Below, in pieces: positions 8,224 to 16,269 of a DNA stretch of 50,018 nucleotides. The notes under the pieces were generated by a model, which was given only the letters and a program-made list of their open reading frames with translations, was not told where the DNA came from and made no database searches. Made by a program: the position numbers and the translations under genes. The stretch's first letter is position 1, and each line of letters starts with the position of its first letter. Source of the DNA: Streptomyces alanosinicus (lineage in GTDB: Bacteria; Actinomycetota; Actinomycetes; Streptomycetales; Streptomycetaceae); NCBI RefSeq assembly GCF_014650595.1, contig NZ_BMVG01000049.1:1-50018 (forward strand), in the 5' to 3' direction.

Positions 8224-8310
8224 TCAGAAGCTGACGCTGACTCCCACTGAGACCAGAGCCGAATCCGGATCGTCGATCTGCGGGTCGTTCTCCACGACGG
8301 TCTTCTCCAT
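8224..8310 (-). CDS. RiPP precursor peptide, 28 aa
   Basis: A short frame runs from ATG 8308-8310 to TGA 8224-8226, preceded by a strong GGAGGG ribosome site about 7 bases upstream. The peptide starts MEKTVVE and its first 18 residues are strongly acidic (Glu2, Glu7, Asp9, Asp13, Asp14, Asp16), like a leader. The last residues are uncharged and alternate small and branched side chains, ending SVGVSVSF. There is no Cys and no double-Gly. Position as first gene of the radical SAM operon supports its role as substrate. The Val residues are plausible C-methylation sites; that and the leader/core boundary (around Leu19-Ser21) are inference. It resembles no precursor I can name. Confidence 0.75.
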   Translation of the reverse strand: MEKTVVENDPQIDDPDSALVSVGVSVSF

Positions 8311-8577
8311 GAGGTTCCCTCCCCTCCACCGTTCGAAGGAACCGGCACGCGAAAGGTGCGAAAGCAGCGCCGGCGCGTCGTAACTCTCCGAAAGAGTAGT
8401 CGGCGCGGAAAAGCCTGTCGTGCCTCGTTCCGCTCAGCGGACCGGAGGCCCCGAACCGCCTGCGTCGGGCTGGTGGGCGCCCGCCGCCCGGGCGTGCCGG
8501 CGGCTGCGGTGACTGTCGCCGAGACAGAGCAGGCAGGCGGCGAGTTCCGGCACGGGCCCGACCAGACTGCCGCTGTC

Positions 8578-9348
8578 TCAGCGTGGTGCGGTGGCCGCGG
8601 CCACGAACATCGGCAGGGCCAGGAAGAGCCGGTCAGCCTCGGCGCGCGTCCGCTGCTCGGCGAGCCAGCCGTCCGTCTGCTCGCGCGTGACGGCGCCCGA
8701 GGAACAGGCGCCCTCGGCCAGTCCGGCCAGCAACGGCAGCATGGTCGGCCCGGTGAATACGCCGGTGTGCACGTCGAGGGTCACATCCTCGAAGTCTGCG
8801 TCCAACAGCAGATTGCGGTATCGGCGAGCGGCGCGCGGGGCTGCGATCAGGTCGGTGCGGGCGTGCACGATCGATCGGGTGAGTGCCGGCTGTCCGGAGT
8901 CGATGACGAAGGTGTCCCAGTCCTGCCCGGTCAACACGACCCGGCCGCCGGGCACGAGAACCCGGTGGGCCTCCGCCAACGCCTGCTCCGGCTCAGCCAG
9001 TTCATGAAACACCTTGTCGGCCCGGTAGCCGTCCATCGAGTGGTCCGCCAGCGGCAACTCATACGCAGCGGCGACCCGGAAGTCGGCTCCGGGCCACCGG
9101 CCGCGGGCAACGGCGATCATCTGTTCGTCCGGGTCCACCCCGACGGCCTTCACGCCCCGCTCGGCGAGCTCTGCCACGCCGCGACCGGCTCCGCAGCCGA
9201 CGTCCACCACGGCCGTGTCGGGCCCGGCACCGAGCAAGCCGTAAGTACGCGCCCTGAGCCCCTCTGCGCCCGGCAGCCGGTCGGCCGCATCAAGCAGCGC
9301 GATGAGTTCGTCCGTCGCCGAAAGTGTCCGTCCCGTGTTCTTGGTCAT
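8578..9348 (-). CDS. class I SAM-dependent methyltransferase
   Basis: 256 residues from ATG 9346-9348. Motif I is VVDVGCGAGRGVAELAERG followed by AVGVDPDEQMIAVARGRWPG. LPLADHSMDGYRADKVFHELAEPEQALAEAHRVLVPGGRVVLTG covers the canonical Methyltransf_11 core. The C-terminal 90 residues (substrate side) end FLALPMFVAAATAPR, a common ending in this group. Only 28 bp separate its start from the divergent MerR-type regulator, so the regulator's operator must overlap both starts and it probably controls this gene. Substrate unknown. It lies upstream of the RiPP precursor on the same strand with a 267-bp gap (8311-8577), in which I see no gene. Confidence 0.85.
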   Translation of the reverse strand: MTKNTGRTLSATDELIALLDAADRLPGAEGLRARTYGLLGAGPDTAVVDVGCGAGRGVAELAERGVKAVGVDPDEQMIAVARGRWPGADFRVAAAYELPLADHSMDGYRADKVFHELAEPEQALAEAHRVLVPGGRVVLTGQDWDTFVIDSGQPALTRSIVHARTDLIAAPRAARRYRNLLLDADFEDVTLDVHTGVFTGPTMLPLLAGLAEGACSSGAVTREQTDGWLAEQRTRAEADRLFLALPMFVAAATAPR

Positions 9349-9376
9349 GTGTGCCAGGCTGCGACTTAATGTCGGC

Positions 9377-9829
9377 ATGAAGTCGAGCGAGAACCGGACA
9401 CCCGACGGCGGCGGGGACGAACTGATCGGCATCGGCTCCCTGGCGGAACGCTTCGGTCTGGCCACACACGTCCTGCGTCACTGGGAGACGATGGGTCTCC
9501 TGACCCCCTCACGAGACTCCGCCGGCCGCCGCCGCTACGGCCCAGCCCATGTCACCCGAGTCGCCGTCATCCTGCGCGCCAAGGAGGCCGGACTCTCCCT
9601 GGACACGATCCGCTCCCTGTCAGCCGAGGTCGATCCCGCGGAACGGCGCGACATCCTGCGCGAAGAGGCGGAGGCGCTGCGCTCCCGCATCGCGGCGGCG
9701 CAGGCGTCCCTGGAACTCATCGAGTGCGCGCTCAACTGCGACCACGAGGACTTCACTCGGTGCCCGCACTTCCGGCAGATGGTGACCGACCGCATCGGCC
9801 GCGATGCCCCCGTCCACGTTCCCGTCTGA
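9377..9829 (+). CDS. MerR-family transcriptional regulator
   Basis: 150 residues from ATG 9377. The N-terminal winged helix-turn-helix is LIGIGSLAERFGLATHVLRHWETMGLLTPSRDSAGRRRY, then a dimerisation helix with LRAKEAGLSLDTIRSL and a long coiled region. The C-terminus carries three cysteines with a histidine pattern, ECALNCDHEDFTRCPHF, an arrangement I recall in actinobacterial MerR proteins and possibly metal- or thiol-binding. It diverges from the methyltransferase gene with a 28-bp gap. Confidence 0.88.
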   Translation: MKSSENRTPDGGGDELIGIGSLAERFGLATHVLRHWETMGLLTPSRDSAGRRRYGPAHVTRVAVILRAKEAGLSLDTIRSLSAEVDPAERRDILREEAEALRSRIAAAQASLELIECALNCDHEDFTRCPHFRQMVTDRIGRDAPVHVPV

Positions 9830-9863
9830 TCAGGGAGTCTCCGAGGGGGCGGCCGCTCTCTGG

Positions 9864-9952
9864 TCAGCGTCGGGTCCAGATGAGGATGCTCGCGAGGTGG
9901 AGTGCGGCCTCGTGGGCGATCGCGAGCCGTAGGTCGTCGGCAAGGTGGCGCA
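9864..9952 (-). pseudogene. 3' remnant of an IS5-type transposase gene
   Basis: The minus strand encodes RHLADDLRLAIAHEAALHLA followed by SILIWTRR and a stop at 9864-9866. This is the C-terminal tail typical of Streptomyces IS5-group DDE transposases. Nothing matching the rest of a transposase is found next to it, so about 90 bp of a lost element remains. It marks an old insertion point between the MerR and glyoxalase-fold genes. Confidence 0.65.
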
Positions 9953-10053
9953 CTCAGAACATCGAGACTTCCGGACGTCGAGAATGCGGCACCGGCCCCG
10001 TCCCAGGGGTACCAGTAGCCAGAACGGACTGCGCGACGAAGAAGGAGCACCCC

Positions 10054-10494
10054 GTGACGATTCAGCGGATGGACAACGTAGGCATCGTCGTCGACGACCT
10101 GGAGGCCGCCATCGCCTTCTTCACCGAGCTCGGCATGGAGCTGGAAGGCGACGCGCAGATCGAGGGAATCTGGGCAGACCAGACTGTCGGCCTCGACGGG
10201 GTCCGCAGCTCCATCGCGATGATGCGCACCCCGGACGGCCACGGCAAGCTGGAGCTGACGACGTTCCACACCCCCGCGTCGATCACTGCCGGACCGCTCA
10301 ACCCGCCACCCAACACTCTGGGCCTGCACCGTGTCATGTTCGCCGTCGACGACATCGACGACACGATCACCCGCCTGCGCCGCCATGGCGCCGAACTCCT
10401 CGGCGAGGTGGCGCAGTACGAGAACATCTACCGACTCTGCTACCTCCGCGGCCCCTCGGGAATCATCGTCGCTCTGGCCGAACGGATCGGCTGA
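10054..10494 (+). CDS. VOC-superfamily (glyoxalase/bleomycin-resistance fold) protein
   Basis: 146 residues from GTG 10054, with ribosome site GAAGGAG at 10041-10047 that decides this start. Two beta-alpha-beta-beta-beta half-modules are visible: MDNVGIVVDDLEAAIAFFTELG, and GLHRVMFAVDDIDDTITRLRRHGAEL, ending CYLRGPSGIIVALAERIG. That is the vicinal oxygen chelate fold. Metal-ligand candidates include a Glu near LELTTF and the Glu at the end (ALAER). Members include glyoxalase I, ring-cleavage dioxygenases and antibiotic-binding proteins; the substrate cannot be told. It stands alone, preceded by a transposase remnant. Confidence 0.85.
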   Translation: MTIQRMDNVGIVVDDLEAAIAFFTELGMELEGDAQIEGIWADQTVGLDGVRSSIAMMRTPDGHGKLELTTFHTPASITAGPLNPPPNTLGLHRVMFAVDDIDDTITRLRRHGAELLGEVAQYENIYRLCYLRGPSGIIVALAERIG

Positions 10495-10609
10495 GGAGTA
10501 TGGCTCGACGATCAGCACCGGAGTCAAGGCATATCCGGGGCAAACGGGTGAACGCGCCGTGTTCGCGCAGGAAGAACCCTTGCGGTCGCGTCCGTGACAG
10601 CTTGCCCCG

Positions 10610-11437
10610 TCACCCCGGTGAGGGTGAAAGGTTGTCCAGGACATCGGCCGCCAGCCGGTCCGCCTCGTCGATCGCCTTGGTGAGCTCGTCCGGGGTGCCG
10701 CTGAGTGCGCCGAACAGGGCGTGGGCGCGTGCGGAGAAGTGGGCGGGAGAGGCTGGGAGCTGTCCTGCCGCCTGGACGGCTCCCTTCTCGTTGAGCACCC
10801 AGCATCCGGCCTGCGCGTGCAGGGCGTGCACGAGGAGTCCCACCACGCGGAACAGGCAGCCACCGATGTAGAAGGCGTCGCCCCGGGCCACGCCTTTGCG
10901 GGCGATGGACAAGGTGAACGGCACTTCCCATCGTGCGTTGGCGACCAGCGACTCGCGTAGGGGCTGCGGGTACGAGGTCCGGATCTGCGCCTGCAAAGCA
11001 GCGAGTTCGCCGGTGGGGTCGGCAAGGACGCGTCCCAGGGCCACCTCACCGGCGTAGGCGTGCGAGTAGACCCCGAGCGGGTGGCCTGCCTGGGCGCCTG
11101 TTTCGAAGCGCCCAGCCTGACACTGCTGCCAGATCCGATGCACGCGGTCCAGGTCGCGGTAGATCCAGTCGATGTGCACTCCCTCGACGGTCAGCCAGCC
11201 ACCGCCGTCGACCCAGGGACCCCACCCACCCGGTTCGGTCACCTCGACCGCGGCGCCGGTCAGTTCGGTGGCGAGCAGGCGCAGGGCGGCGGTGTCCAGC
11301 GGGGGGCGGTAGTAGAGGCCAAGATCGAAGTCAGAGTCAGGCTCATGTGTGCCGCGCGCGCGGCTGCCACCGAGGCAGACCGCGACGACGCCGCCGACGT
11401 CGGCCAGCCGGTTCGCGATCTTCGTTACCTGGTCCAC
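10610..11437 (-). CDS. nucleotidyltransferase-domain protein
   Basis: 275 residues from GTG 11435-11437. The N-terminal Pol beta-type nucleotidyltransferase motif is CLGGSRARGTHEPDSDFDLGLYY: GGSR followed by DxD, with the two aspartates being the metal ligands. A helical C-terminal part (LHAQAGCWVLNEKGAV) resembles the HEPN-like substrate domain found in kanamycin/lincosamide nucleotidyltransferase relatives. It may modify a small molecule or be a minimal NTase. Nothing nearby points to a substrate. The upstream 122 bp (11438-11559) before the MarR gene end show no clear feature. Confidence 0.8.
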   Translation of the reverse strand: MDQVTKIANRLADVGGVVAVCLGGSRARGTHEPDSDFDLGLYYRPPLDTAALRLLATELTGAAVEVTEPGGWGPWVDGGGWLTVEGVHIDWIYRDLDRVHRIWQQCQAGRFETGAQAGHPLGVYSHAYAGEVALGRVLADPTGELAALQAQIRTSYPQPLRESLVANARWEVPFTLSIARKGVARGDAFYIGGCLFRVVGLLVHALHAQAGCWVLNEKGAVQAAGQLPASPAHFSARAHALFGALSGTPDELTKAIDEADRLAADVLDNLSPSPG

Positions 11438-11559
11438 TGGGTGAAGTCTGCCGAGCCGGGCCGGTCCTGGCGACTGGATTATCGGTGACGGCTCGCGCCA
11501 GGGCCGCGGCGGCGCCGCAGTTCGCTGCCGGGCGGATTCCGTTCGCGGGTCATGTCCCC

Positions 11560-12006
11560 TCATCCCGGCCGGCCGTGGGTGCCCGCCTCAAGGGTTGCGC
11601 GCAGGGCGGCCAGGGTTGAGGCGATGCGGGCCAGGTCGTCAGGGGGAACCGCCGAGGTCAGGGAGATGAGCTCGCTTTCGACAATGGGGCGGGAAGCGGA
11701 CAACTGCTTCTCACCCGCGGGTGTGAGGCGGAGGACGGACGAGCGGCGGTCCTGGGGATGCGCGACCCGCAGGCACCAGCCCGCGGCCACCAGCCGGTCG
11801 ACCGCCTTGCTGACGGCCCCCACGGTGATCGCCAGCTCGCCGACGATGTCGAGCACGCGGCACTCCGGCACGCGGTCGATGATCTCCAGAAGCTCGAACT
11901 GTCCCAGCCTCAGCCCTTGTGCGACGCGCAACCGGGCGCTCACCGCGTTGTAGAGCCGGGTCTCGACGCGGACCAGATCGATGAAGGTCGGGGTGGTGTG
12001 GCTCAC
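11560..12006 (-). CDS. MarR-family transcriptional regulator
   Basis: 148 residues from ATG 12004-12006. The winged-helix core is LRLGQFELLEIIDRVPECRVLDIVGELAITVGAVSKAVDRLVAAGW with wing LRVAHPQDRRSSVLRLTPAG, the classic MarR signature. It is divergent from an esterase gene, and the 108-bp gap contains three copies of a palindromic core, so autoregulation plus repression of the esterase is the likely arrangement. Confidence 0.9.
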   Translation of the reverse strand: MSHTTPTFIDLVRVETRLYNAVSARLRVAQGLRLGQFELLEIIDRVPECRVLDIVGELAITVGAVSKAVDRLVAAGWCLRVAHPQDRRSSVLRLTPAGEKQLSASRPIVESELISLTSAVPPDDLARIASTLAALRATLEAGTHGRPG

Positions 12007-12019
12007 ATTAGCTCCAGTA

Positions 12020-12084
12020 GATTCCCAGGAATCATCTTCCTTGGAATCCGGTTGGGGTCAGGCAGATGGATTCCCAGGAATCCA
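12020..12084. promoter_or_regulatory. triple palindromic operator in MarR/esterase divergent region
   Basis: The core TTCCNNGGAA occurs three times: 12023-12032, 12037-12046 and 12071-12080. The last is embedded in a longer palindrome, 12067-12084 (arms TGGATTCC and GGAATCCA around CA). The first has 6-bp arms (12020-12033). Palindromes in the gap between a MarR gene and its divergent target fit MarR binding sites controlling both promoters. Confidence 0.75.
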
Positions 12085-12114
12085 TCCTCGCACCCCGACC
12101 CATGGAGGCCCCGC

Positions 12115-13044
12115 ATGTCCCGACAGCAGCGCGACGCCCTGGACGCCATACTCCGTTCCGCCCCTCGCACCGAGATACGGCCCACCCCCGAAGAGCAGCG
12201 CAGCGGTTTCGCCGCGGCTGTCACCCGCCCCGCGCCGGAGGGCGTGGTCACCCGCAGGACCGTCCTGGGCGGGCGGCCGACCCTGGAGCTGGAGCCGGCC
12301 GAAGCCTCCGGCCGCGGCCGACTGCTCTACCTGCACGGCGGCGGCTACGTCATCGGCTCACCGGACACCCACGTAGGGCTGGTCGGTGAACTGGCCCGCC
12401 GCGCCGGGCTGCGCGCGACATCGGTGGATTACCGGCTGGCGCCCGAGCACCCCTTCCCCGCGGCTGTCGACGACGGGCTCGCGGCCTACCGCGAGCTGCT
12501 GGCGTCGGGCACCGACCCACGGGACCTCGTCATGGCCGGTGACTCCGCCGGTGGCGGATTGAGCATCGCCACGCTGCTCGCCGCCCGAGAGGCCGGGCTG
12601 CCGCAACCAGCCGCCGTGGTCGTCTTCTCCCCCTGGATCGACCTCACCCTCGCCGGAGGAAGCATCCGTTCCAAGGAGAGCGCCGACCCCATTTTCACAG
12701 AGGCCGACGTGCGCGCCTACGCCGATCTCTACGTCGGCGCAGGCGACAGGGCGCATCCCCTGGCCAGTCCGGTGTTCGCCGACCTCACCGGACTGCCCCC
12801 ACTCCTCGTGCAGGTCGGGGCGAACGAGGTGCTCCTCGACGACGCGGTCCGGCTGGCCGGCCGCGCGGGCGCCGACGGCGTCGAGGTCACGCTCGAAGTC
12901 GGGCCCGGCCTCCCCCACGTCTTCCAACACCACTACGGCCGCCTCGACGAGGCGGACGCCGCACTCGACCGCGCCGCCCGCTTCCTCACCGCCCACCTGA
13001 GCGCCGGGCGCCCGGACGCCGACCGTCTCGAACCGGTCCGCTGA
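12115..13044 (+). CDS. alpha/beta hydrolase, HSL-type esterase
   Basis: 309 residues from ATG 12115. The oxyanion-hole motif HGGGYVIGS (His74-Gly77), nucleophile elbow GDSAGG (Ser144) and the late HVFQHH segment are those of the hormone-sensitive lipase family of carboxylesterases. The catalytic Asp is probably in the stretch VGANEVLLDD. No signal peptide, so cytoplasmic. It is divergent from a MarR regulator with shared palindromes, suggesting substrate-induced expression. The physiological ester is unknown. Confidence 0.9.
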   Translation: MSRQQRDALDAILRSAPRTEIRPTPEEQRSGFAAAVTRPAPEGVVTRRTVLGGRPTLELEPAEASGRGRLLYLHGGGYVIGSPDTHVGLVGELARRAGLRATSVDYRLAPEHPFPAAVDDGLAAYRELLASGTDPRDLVMAGDSAGGGLSIATLLAAREAGLPQPAAVVVFSPWIDLTLAGGSIRSKESADPIFTEADVRAYADLYVGAGDRAHPLASPVFADLTGLPPLLVQVGANEVLLDDAVRLAGRAGADGVEVTLEVGPGLPHVFQHHYGRLDEADAALDRAARFLTAHLSAGRPDADRLEPVR

Positions 13045-13073
13045 CACCGACCCCGACGCCCGACGGCCTCCAC

Positions 13074-13116
13074 GTGATGTCGGCGACGGCCGCAGGAACA
13101 CCATCACCGACATCAC
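13074..13116. terminator. 10-bp inverted repeat after esterase gene
   Basis: Arms GTGATGTCGG (13074-13083) and CCGACATCAC (13107-13116) are perfect complements separated by 23 bases that can form an inner GC stem. It lies 30 bp beyond the esterase stop and before the next gene, so a factor-assisted terminator is plausible. No T-run follows. Confidence 0.5.
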
Positions 13117-13209
13117 GGGTTCAATTTCAGTAACGGGACGCGGTCAGCCGCGTGATCGCAGGCGAAAACCCGGTGACGTCGGCGATCACCCCCGGGATAC
13201 TGGTCGCCC

Positions 13210-13962
13210 ATGGATGAGGTCCAAGTCGTCGTCGCCCATTCCGAGCGTGCGACTCTGCGCGTCGGTGACGTGTTCCTGAAGGTGGACGCCGATCAGGCGC
13301 GCATCGACGTCGAGGTCGAGGCGATGTCCCTGGCGCCGGTCCCGACCCCGGAGGTCCTGTGGCGCAAGCCGCCCGTGCTCGCGATCGCCGCACTTCCGGG
13401 GACGACGCTCGGGCGCCTCGGTGGGCCGTCGACCGGGTCACCGGCGGCGTGGGCCGCGGCGGGCGCCGCCATCCGGAAGCTGCACGACGCGCCGCTGCCG
13501 TCCCGGCCGGGGCGGGCCGGCCGGAGCATCGTCGCGCTGGCGGCGGAACTCGACGACGAGTGCGAGTTGCTCGTGACGAACGGCGTCCTGCCCGCCGACC
13601 TGGTCACCCGCAACCGCCGGGTCGCCGAGGCCGCACTCCGGCCGTGGACTCCGGCGTTCACGCACGGCGACCTGCAGATCGCGCACGTCTTCGTCGACGG
13701 CGACGAGGTCACGGGCATCATCGACTGGTCCGAGGCGGGCCAGGGTGATGCCCTGTACGACCTCGCCACCTTCACGCTCGGACACCAGGAGCACCTCGAC
13801 GACGTCATCGCCGGCTACGGCACCGACATCGACATCGACCTCGACGTGATCCACGCGTGGTGGTCGTTGCGAAGCCTGCTGGCGGTTCGCTGGCTGATCG
13901 AGCACGGCTTCGACCCCTTCGCACCGGGCTGTGAGGTCGACGTGCTGAGATCCCGGATGTGA
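13210..13962 (+). CDS. phosphotransferase of the APH family
   Basis: 250 residues from ATG 13210. The catalytic loop FTHGDLQIAHVFVDG (HGDL with the catalytic Asp) and the Mg-binding motif GIIDWSEAGQGD are diagnostic of aminoglycoside phosphotransferase/choline kinase-like enzymes. The N-terminal lobe is short and has VFLKVD as the likely ATP-lysine strand. Many actinobacterial APH-fold proteins phosphorylate antibiotics or small metabolites; nothing here identifies the substrate. The 86 bp after the stop contain a tandem CGTTCTGACG duplication (13991-14010). Confidence 0.88.
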   Translation: MDEVQVVVAHSERATLRVGDVFLKVDADQARIDVEVEAMSLAPVPTPEVLWRKPPVLAIAALPGTTLGRLGGPSTGSPAAWAAAGAAIRKLHDAPLPSRPGRAGRSIVALAAELDDECELLVTNGVLPADLVTRNRRVAEAALRPWTPAFTHGDLQIAHVFVDGDEVTGIIDWSEAGQGDALYDLATFTLGHQEHLDDVIAGYGTDIDIDLDVIHAWWSLRSLLAVRWLIEHGFDPFAPGCEVDVLRSRM

Positions 13963-14048
13963 GGCTGCGCGGCCCTGACTGCCACGTATGCGTTCTGACG
14001 CGTTCTGACGCATCGAGTAGGCCATCCCCTGGGGCACATCGCCTGCGC

Positions 14049-14530
14049 TTACTCTCGACAGAGTGCGGTGCGCAGGCGGCGGAACCAGTGCGGCAGCGCG
14101 ATCGTTCCTTCCACGACCCAGCGGTACCCGCCCAGGCCGGAGCCGTGCCCGGTGCCACGCTGGGCGAGGTGCGGGGTGATCTGGAACCGGCGGACCTTGT
14201 CCCGGTAGACCTCGTGGTCATGACCGCGGTCGGCGTACAGGTGCTTGGGGCGGCGCAGTGGCCGGCCGCGCTTGCCGCGGATCGGCGGGACGGCCTGGAT
14301 CAGCGGGATCAGTCGGGTGACGTCCTTGCGGTCGCCGCCAGTAGTAATGCCGCGAGCGGGATGCCGTGCACCTCGACGATCAGGTGGTGCTCGCTGCCGG
14401 CCCTGCCCCGGTCCACCGGGGACGGACAGCAGGGCGGCTCGGGGCATACGGCGGCCATTCGGGGGCGTTGCCGTCCCCGAAGCCGGGCGTATGAAAGTCG
14501 CGCCGGTTCGGGACACGCCGGCATGGGGCC
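14049..14530 (-). pseudogene. decayed IS5-type transposase gene
   Basis: Two minus-strand frames carry parts of one transposase. The first has SEHHLIVEVHGIPLAALLLA. The second, one frame over, has GGDRKDVTRLIPLIQAVPPI, YADRGHDHEVYRDKVRR, ARRGTGHGSGLG-like text and YRWVVEGTIALPHWFRRLR. They join at about 14340-14355 through a frameshift. The C-terminus stops early at 14049-14051 without the usual WERRADIHEAFL-type tail, and the N-terminal half is missing. The element is dead. It shares its type with the small remnant at 9864-9952. Confidence 0.8.
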
Positions 14531-14624
14531 CGCGATTGCATGGACGCCGAGGACCACCGCGAGCTGACGAGCACGGGCTCCAGCAAGGAAAGCGAGCAAT
14601 GGCGCGCGAAACAGCGGAAGCTGA

Positions 14625-14780
14625 TCGACGCCGACCTTGGGACCAGGCCATGCAGAGGACATCGACGAGGTCCGCGACCTGCACGGCGACAAGTACGACT
14701 CCCACATCAAGAACATGGTCGACAGCCTGAAGAACAACAGGAAGTTCCAGGACATCCTGACGAAAAGGGTTGGACGATAA
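14625..14780 (+). pseudogene. C-terminal coding remnant (possible toxin tip)
   Basis: A plus-strand frame open from 14625 encodes DIDEVRDLHGDKYDSHIKNM followed by a lysine/asparagine-rich helix and a stop at 14778-14780. Its composition is unlike the surrounding high-GC shadows, and it has no start codon of its own. It sits directly after transposase debris and 35 bp before a small soluble gene. This layout resembles the 3' end of a polymorphic-toxin gene followed by its immunity gene, but I cannot name the family. Confidence 0.3.
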
Positions 14781-14815
14781 ACTACGACACCCTGACATGA
14801 CGACGCCGTGAAAGA

Positions 14816-15325
14816 TTGAGGGATGAGGCAGTGGATCTGGTACTCGACCCGCCGCGCGGAGTCGCGCCGATCCTGCTGGACATGACGCTCGACGAGGCGC
14901 TCGCCGCTGTGCCCGACTGGGGCGAGCCCCGAGTACTGAGGCGCGCGAGCCAGAACTCGGCGCAGGCGTCCTGGACCCTCGACCACGTCGGTGTACAGGC
15001 CCTGGCCGAGGGCGGGACCCACGTCACCGCGATCGAGCTGTGGTGGCCTGGTGAGGGTCGCACGTCCAGCACGCGCGTCCTGCTCGAGGGAGACGAGGTG
15101 TTCACCACCCCTGCCGAGCACCTGTTCCGGCGTGCCGCCGAGCGGGGCTGGACCATCGACAGGTCACAGCCCGAGTACCCGGTGATCCCCGGGGTGTCGC
15201 TGGGCTTCACCCGGCAGACCTCACAGGAAGTCGAGCGGAACTCCGACGGTCTGCCGAAGTTCGTCACCTCTGTCCTGGTGGGCGGCCAGGACTACTACAA
15301 CTACCGTTACCAGGACCGCGACTGA
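14816..15325 (+). CDS. hypothetical protein (possible immunity protein)
   Basis: Up to 169 residues from ATG 14816; a GTG at 14831 is an alternative start because GGGATGAGG precedes it. The protein is soluble and acidic, with DMTLDEALAAVPDWGEPRVL, TAIELWWPGEGRTSSTRVLL and a Tyr-rich end DYYNYRYQDRD. I do not recognise the family. Codon bias supports coding. Because it follows a severed C-terminal fragment amid IS debris, an orphan immunity protein is a possible role, not a demonstrated one. Confidence 0.6.
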   Translation: MRDEAVDLVLDPPRGVAPILLDMTLDEALAAVPDWGEPRVLRRASQNSAQASWTLDHVGVQALAEGGTHVTAIELWWPGEGRTSSTRVLLEGDEVFTTPAEHLFRRAAERGWTIDRSQPEYPVIPGVSLGFTRQTSQEVERNSDGLPKFVTSVLVGGQDYYNYRYQDRD

Positions 15326-15360
15326 CAGCGGCTTGACCACAACGGCATCGGCTCGGAGTT

Positions 15361-15783
15361 TTACGGACGAGATCAAGAGCCGTCTTGTGTGCGAGGTCCA
15401 GGCGTTGGCGGCGCACCGTGCGGTGTAACCAGGCCACGATCTCGACCGCCTTGCAGCGGCGCTTCGTGGCGGGGGTTGGGCACGACTCCGCCGTTGGAAG
15501 TGGCGGGGAAGTCGGCTGTGCCCAGGTCGATGCCGACCACCGAGCCGGTCGACGCCGGCGGCTCCGGCCGCACCTGCTCGGCGGTCAGGATGACATACCA
15601 GCGCCGCACCTCCCACTTCACGCCAAACGACTTGACGTTGCCGGCAACCTGCCGGTGCCGGTGGACCTTGATGTGTCCGACGCCTTGCAGGCCAACACGG
15701 GTGACGGGGTCGTGCGGGGTGGAGTCCCAGTGGCAGCCGTCGTCGTCCGGCGCAACATCGCCTGCTGACTGAAGAACGACCAC
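15361..15783 (-). pseudogene. TnpB-like (IS200/IS605-family OrfB) remnant
   Basis: The minus strand encodes VKSFGVKWEVRRWYVILTAE and SVVGIDLGTADFPATSNGG. The latter is the RuvC-I strand with catalytic Asp of TnpB/OrfB nucleases. Beyond about 15470 the homologous text shifts frames (VAWLHRTVRRQRLDLAHKTA is found in another frame), and everything after it, including the RuvC-II and zinc ribbon regions, is lost at the boundary with the upstream gene. The 5' part is also absent. It is a dead fragment; no guide RNA end could be identified. Confidence 0.7.
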
Positions 15784-16269
15784 CGCCCTTGACGGGTACC
15801 TCGTGCGCCGCGCAGCCCGCCGACGCCGTCCTGCGGCCGTGGTGTCGACGAGGCCCGCGACCTACATCAGCTGCTGCAGAACCTGCCGTTCTGCCTCGGT
15901 GGTGATGGCACTGGTCACCGGTCTCCTCACCGAACAGGCCGTCCGCGGGGCGAGGGGCGAGGCGGAAGTCCCCGGAGACCAACAGCAGGGCGCCCCTTCT
16001 CGGCGGTCGCCATCACGGCGAGCTGGGCCAACTGGGCGACCCTGGAGGCACCGCCATCGGCGTCGAGATGCACCTGGAGGACGACAAGCCACTCCAACTC
16101 GACCCGCTGCACCCCCGGGCGCGTGAGGACACGGCCGGTGGGGCGAGATCCTCGCTGAGCCAGGCGGCCCGATGCCCGTCCGCACCGGCCAAGGCGAGCG
16201 TGGTCTTTGAGGACCGGGAAAGGCTACGGGCGGGAGGTCCGGGTTATCGGACGGATCGCGGATCGCGGA
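15784..16269. other. 486-bp stretch without an intact gene
   Basis: No complete gene is convincing. On the minus strand, pieces such as LALAGADGHRAAWLSEDLA, VQVHLDADGG-like text followed by AQLAVMATAEKGRP, LVSGDFRLAPRPADGLFGEE and ITTEAERQVLQQLM occur in different frames in the right order. This suggests one decayed gene of unknown family with several frameshifts (about 15862-16215). Confidence 0.35.

Noticed and set aside
9864..9952. Start of an intact gene on the minus strand.
   Set aside because: Only the final 28 codons of a transposase are recognisable and nothing precedes them.
15361..15783. TnpB fragment as an active IS605-type element with guide RNA.
   Set aside because: Multiple frame changes and missing catalytic regions; no element ends found.
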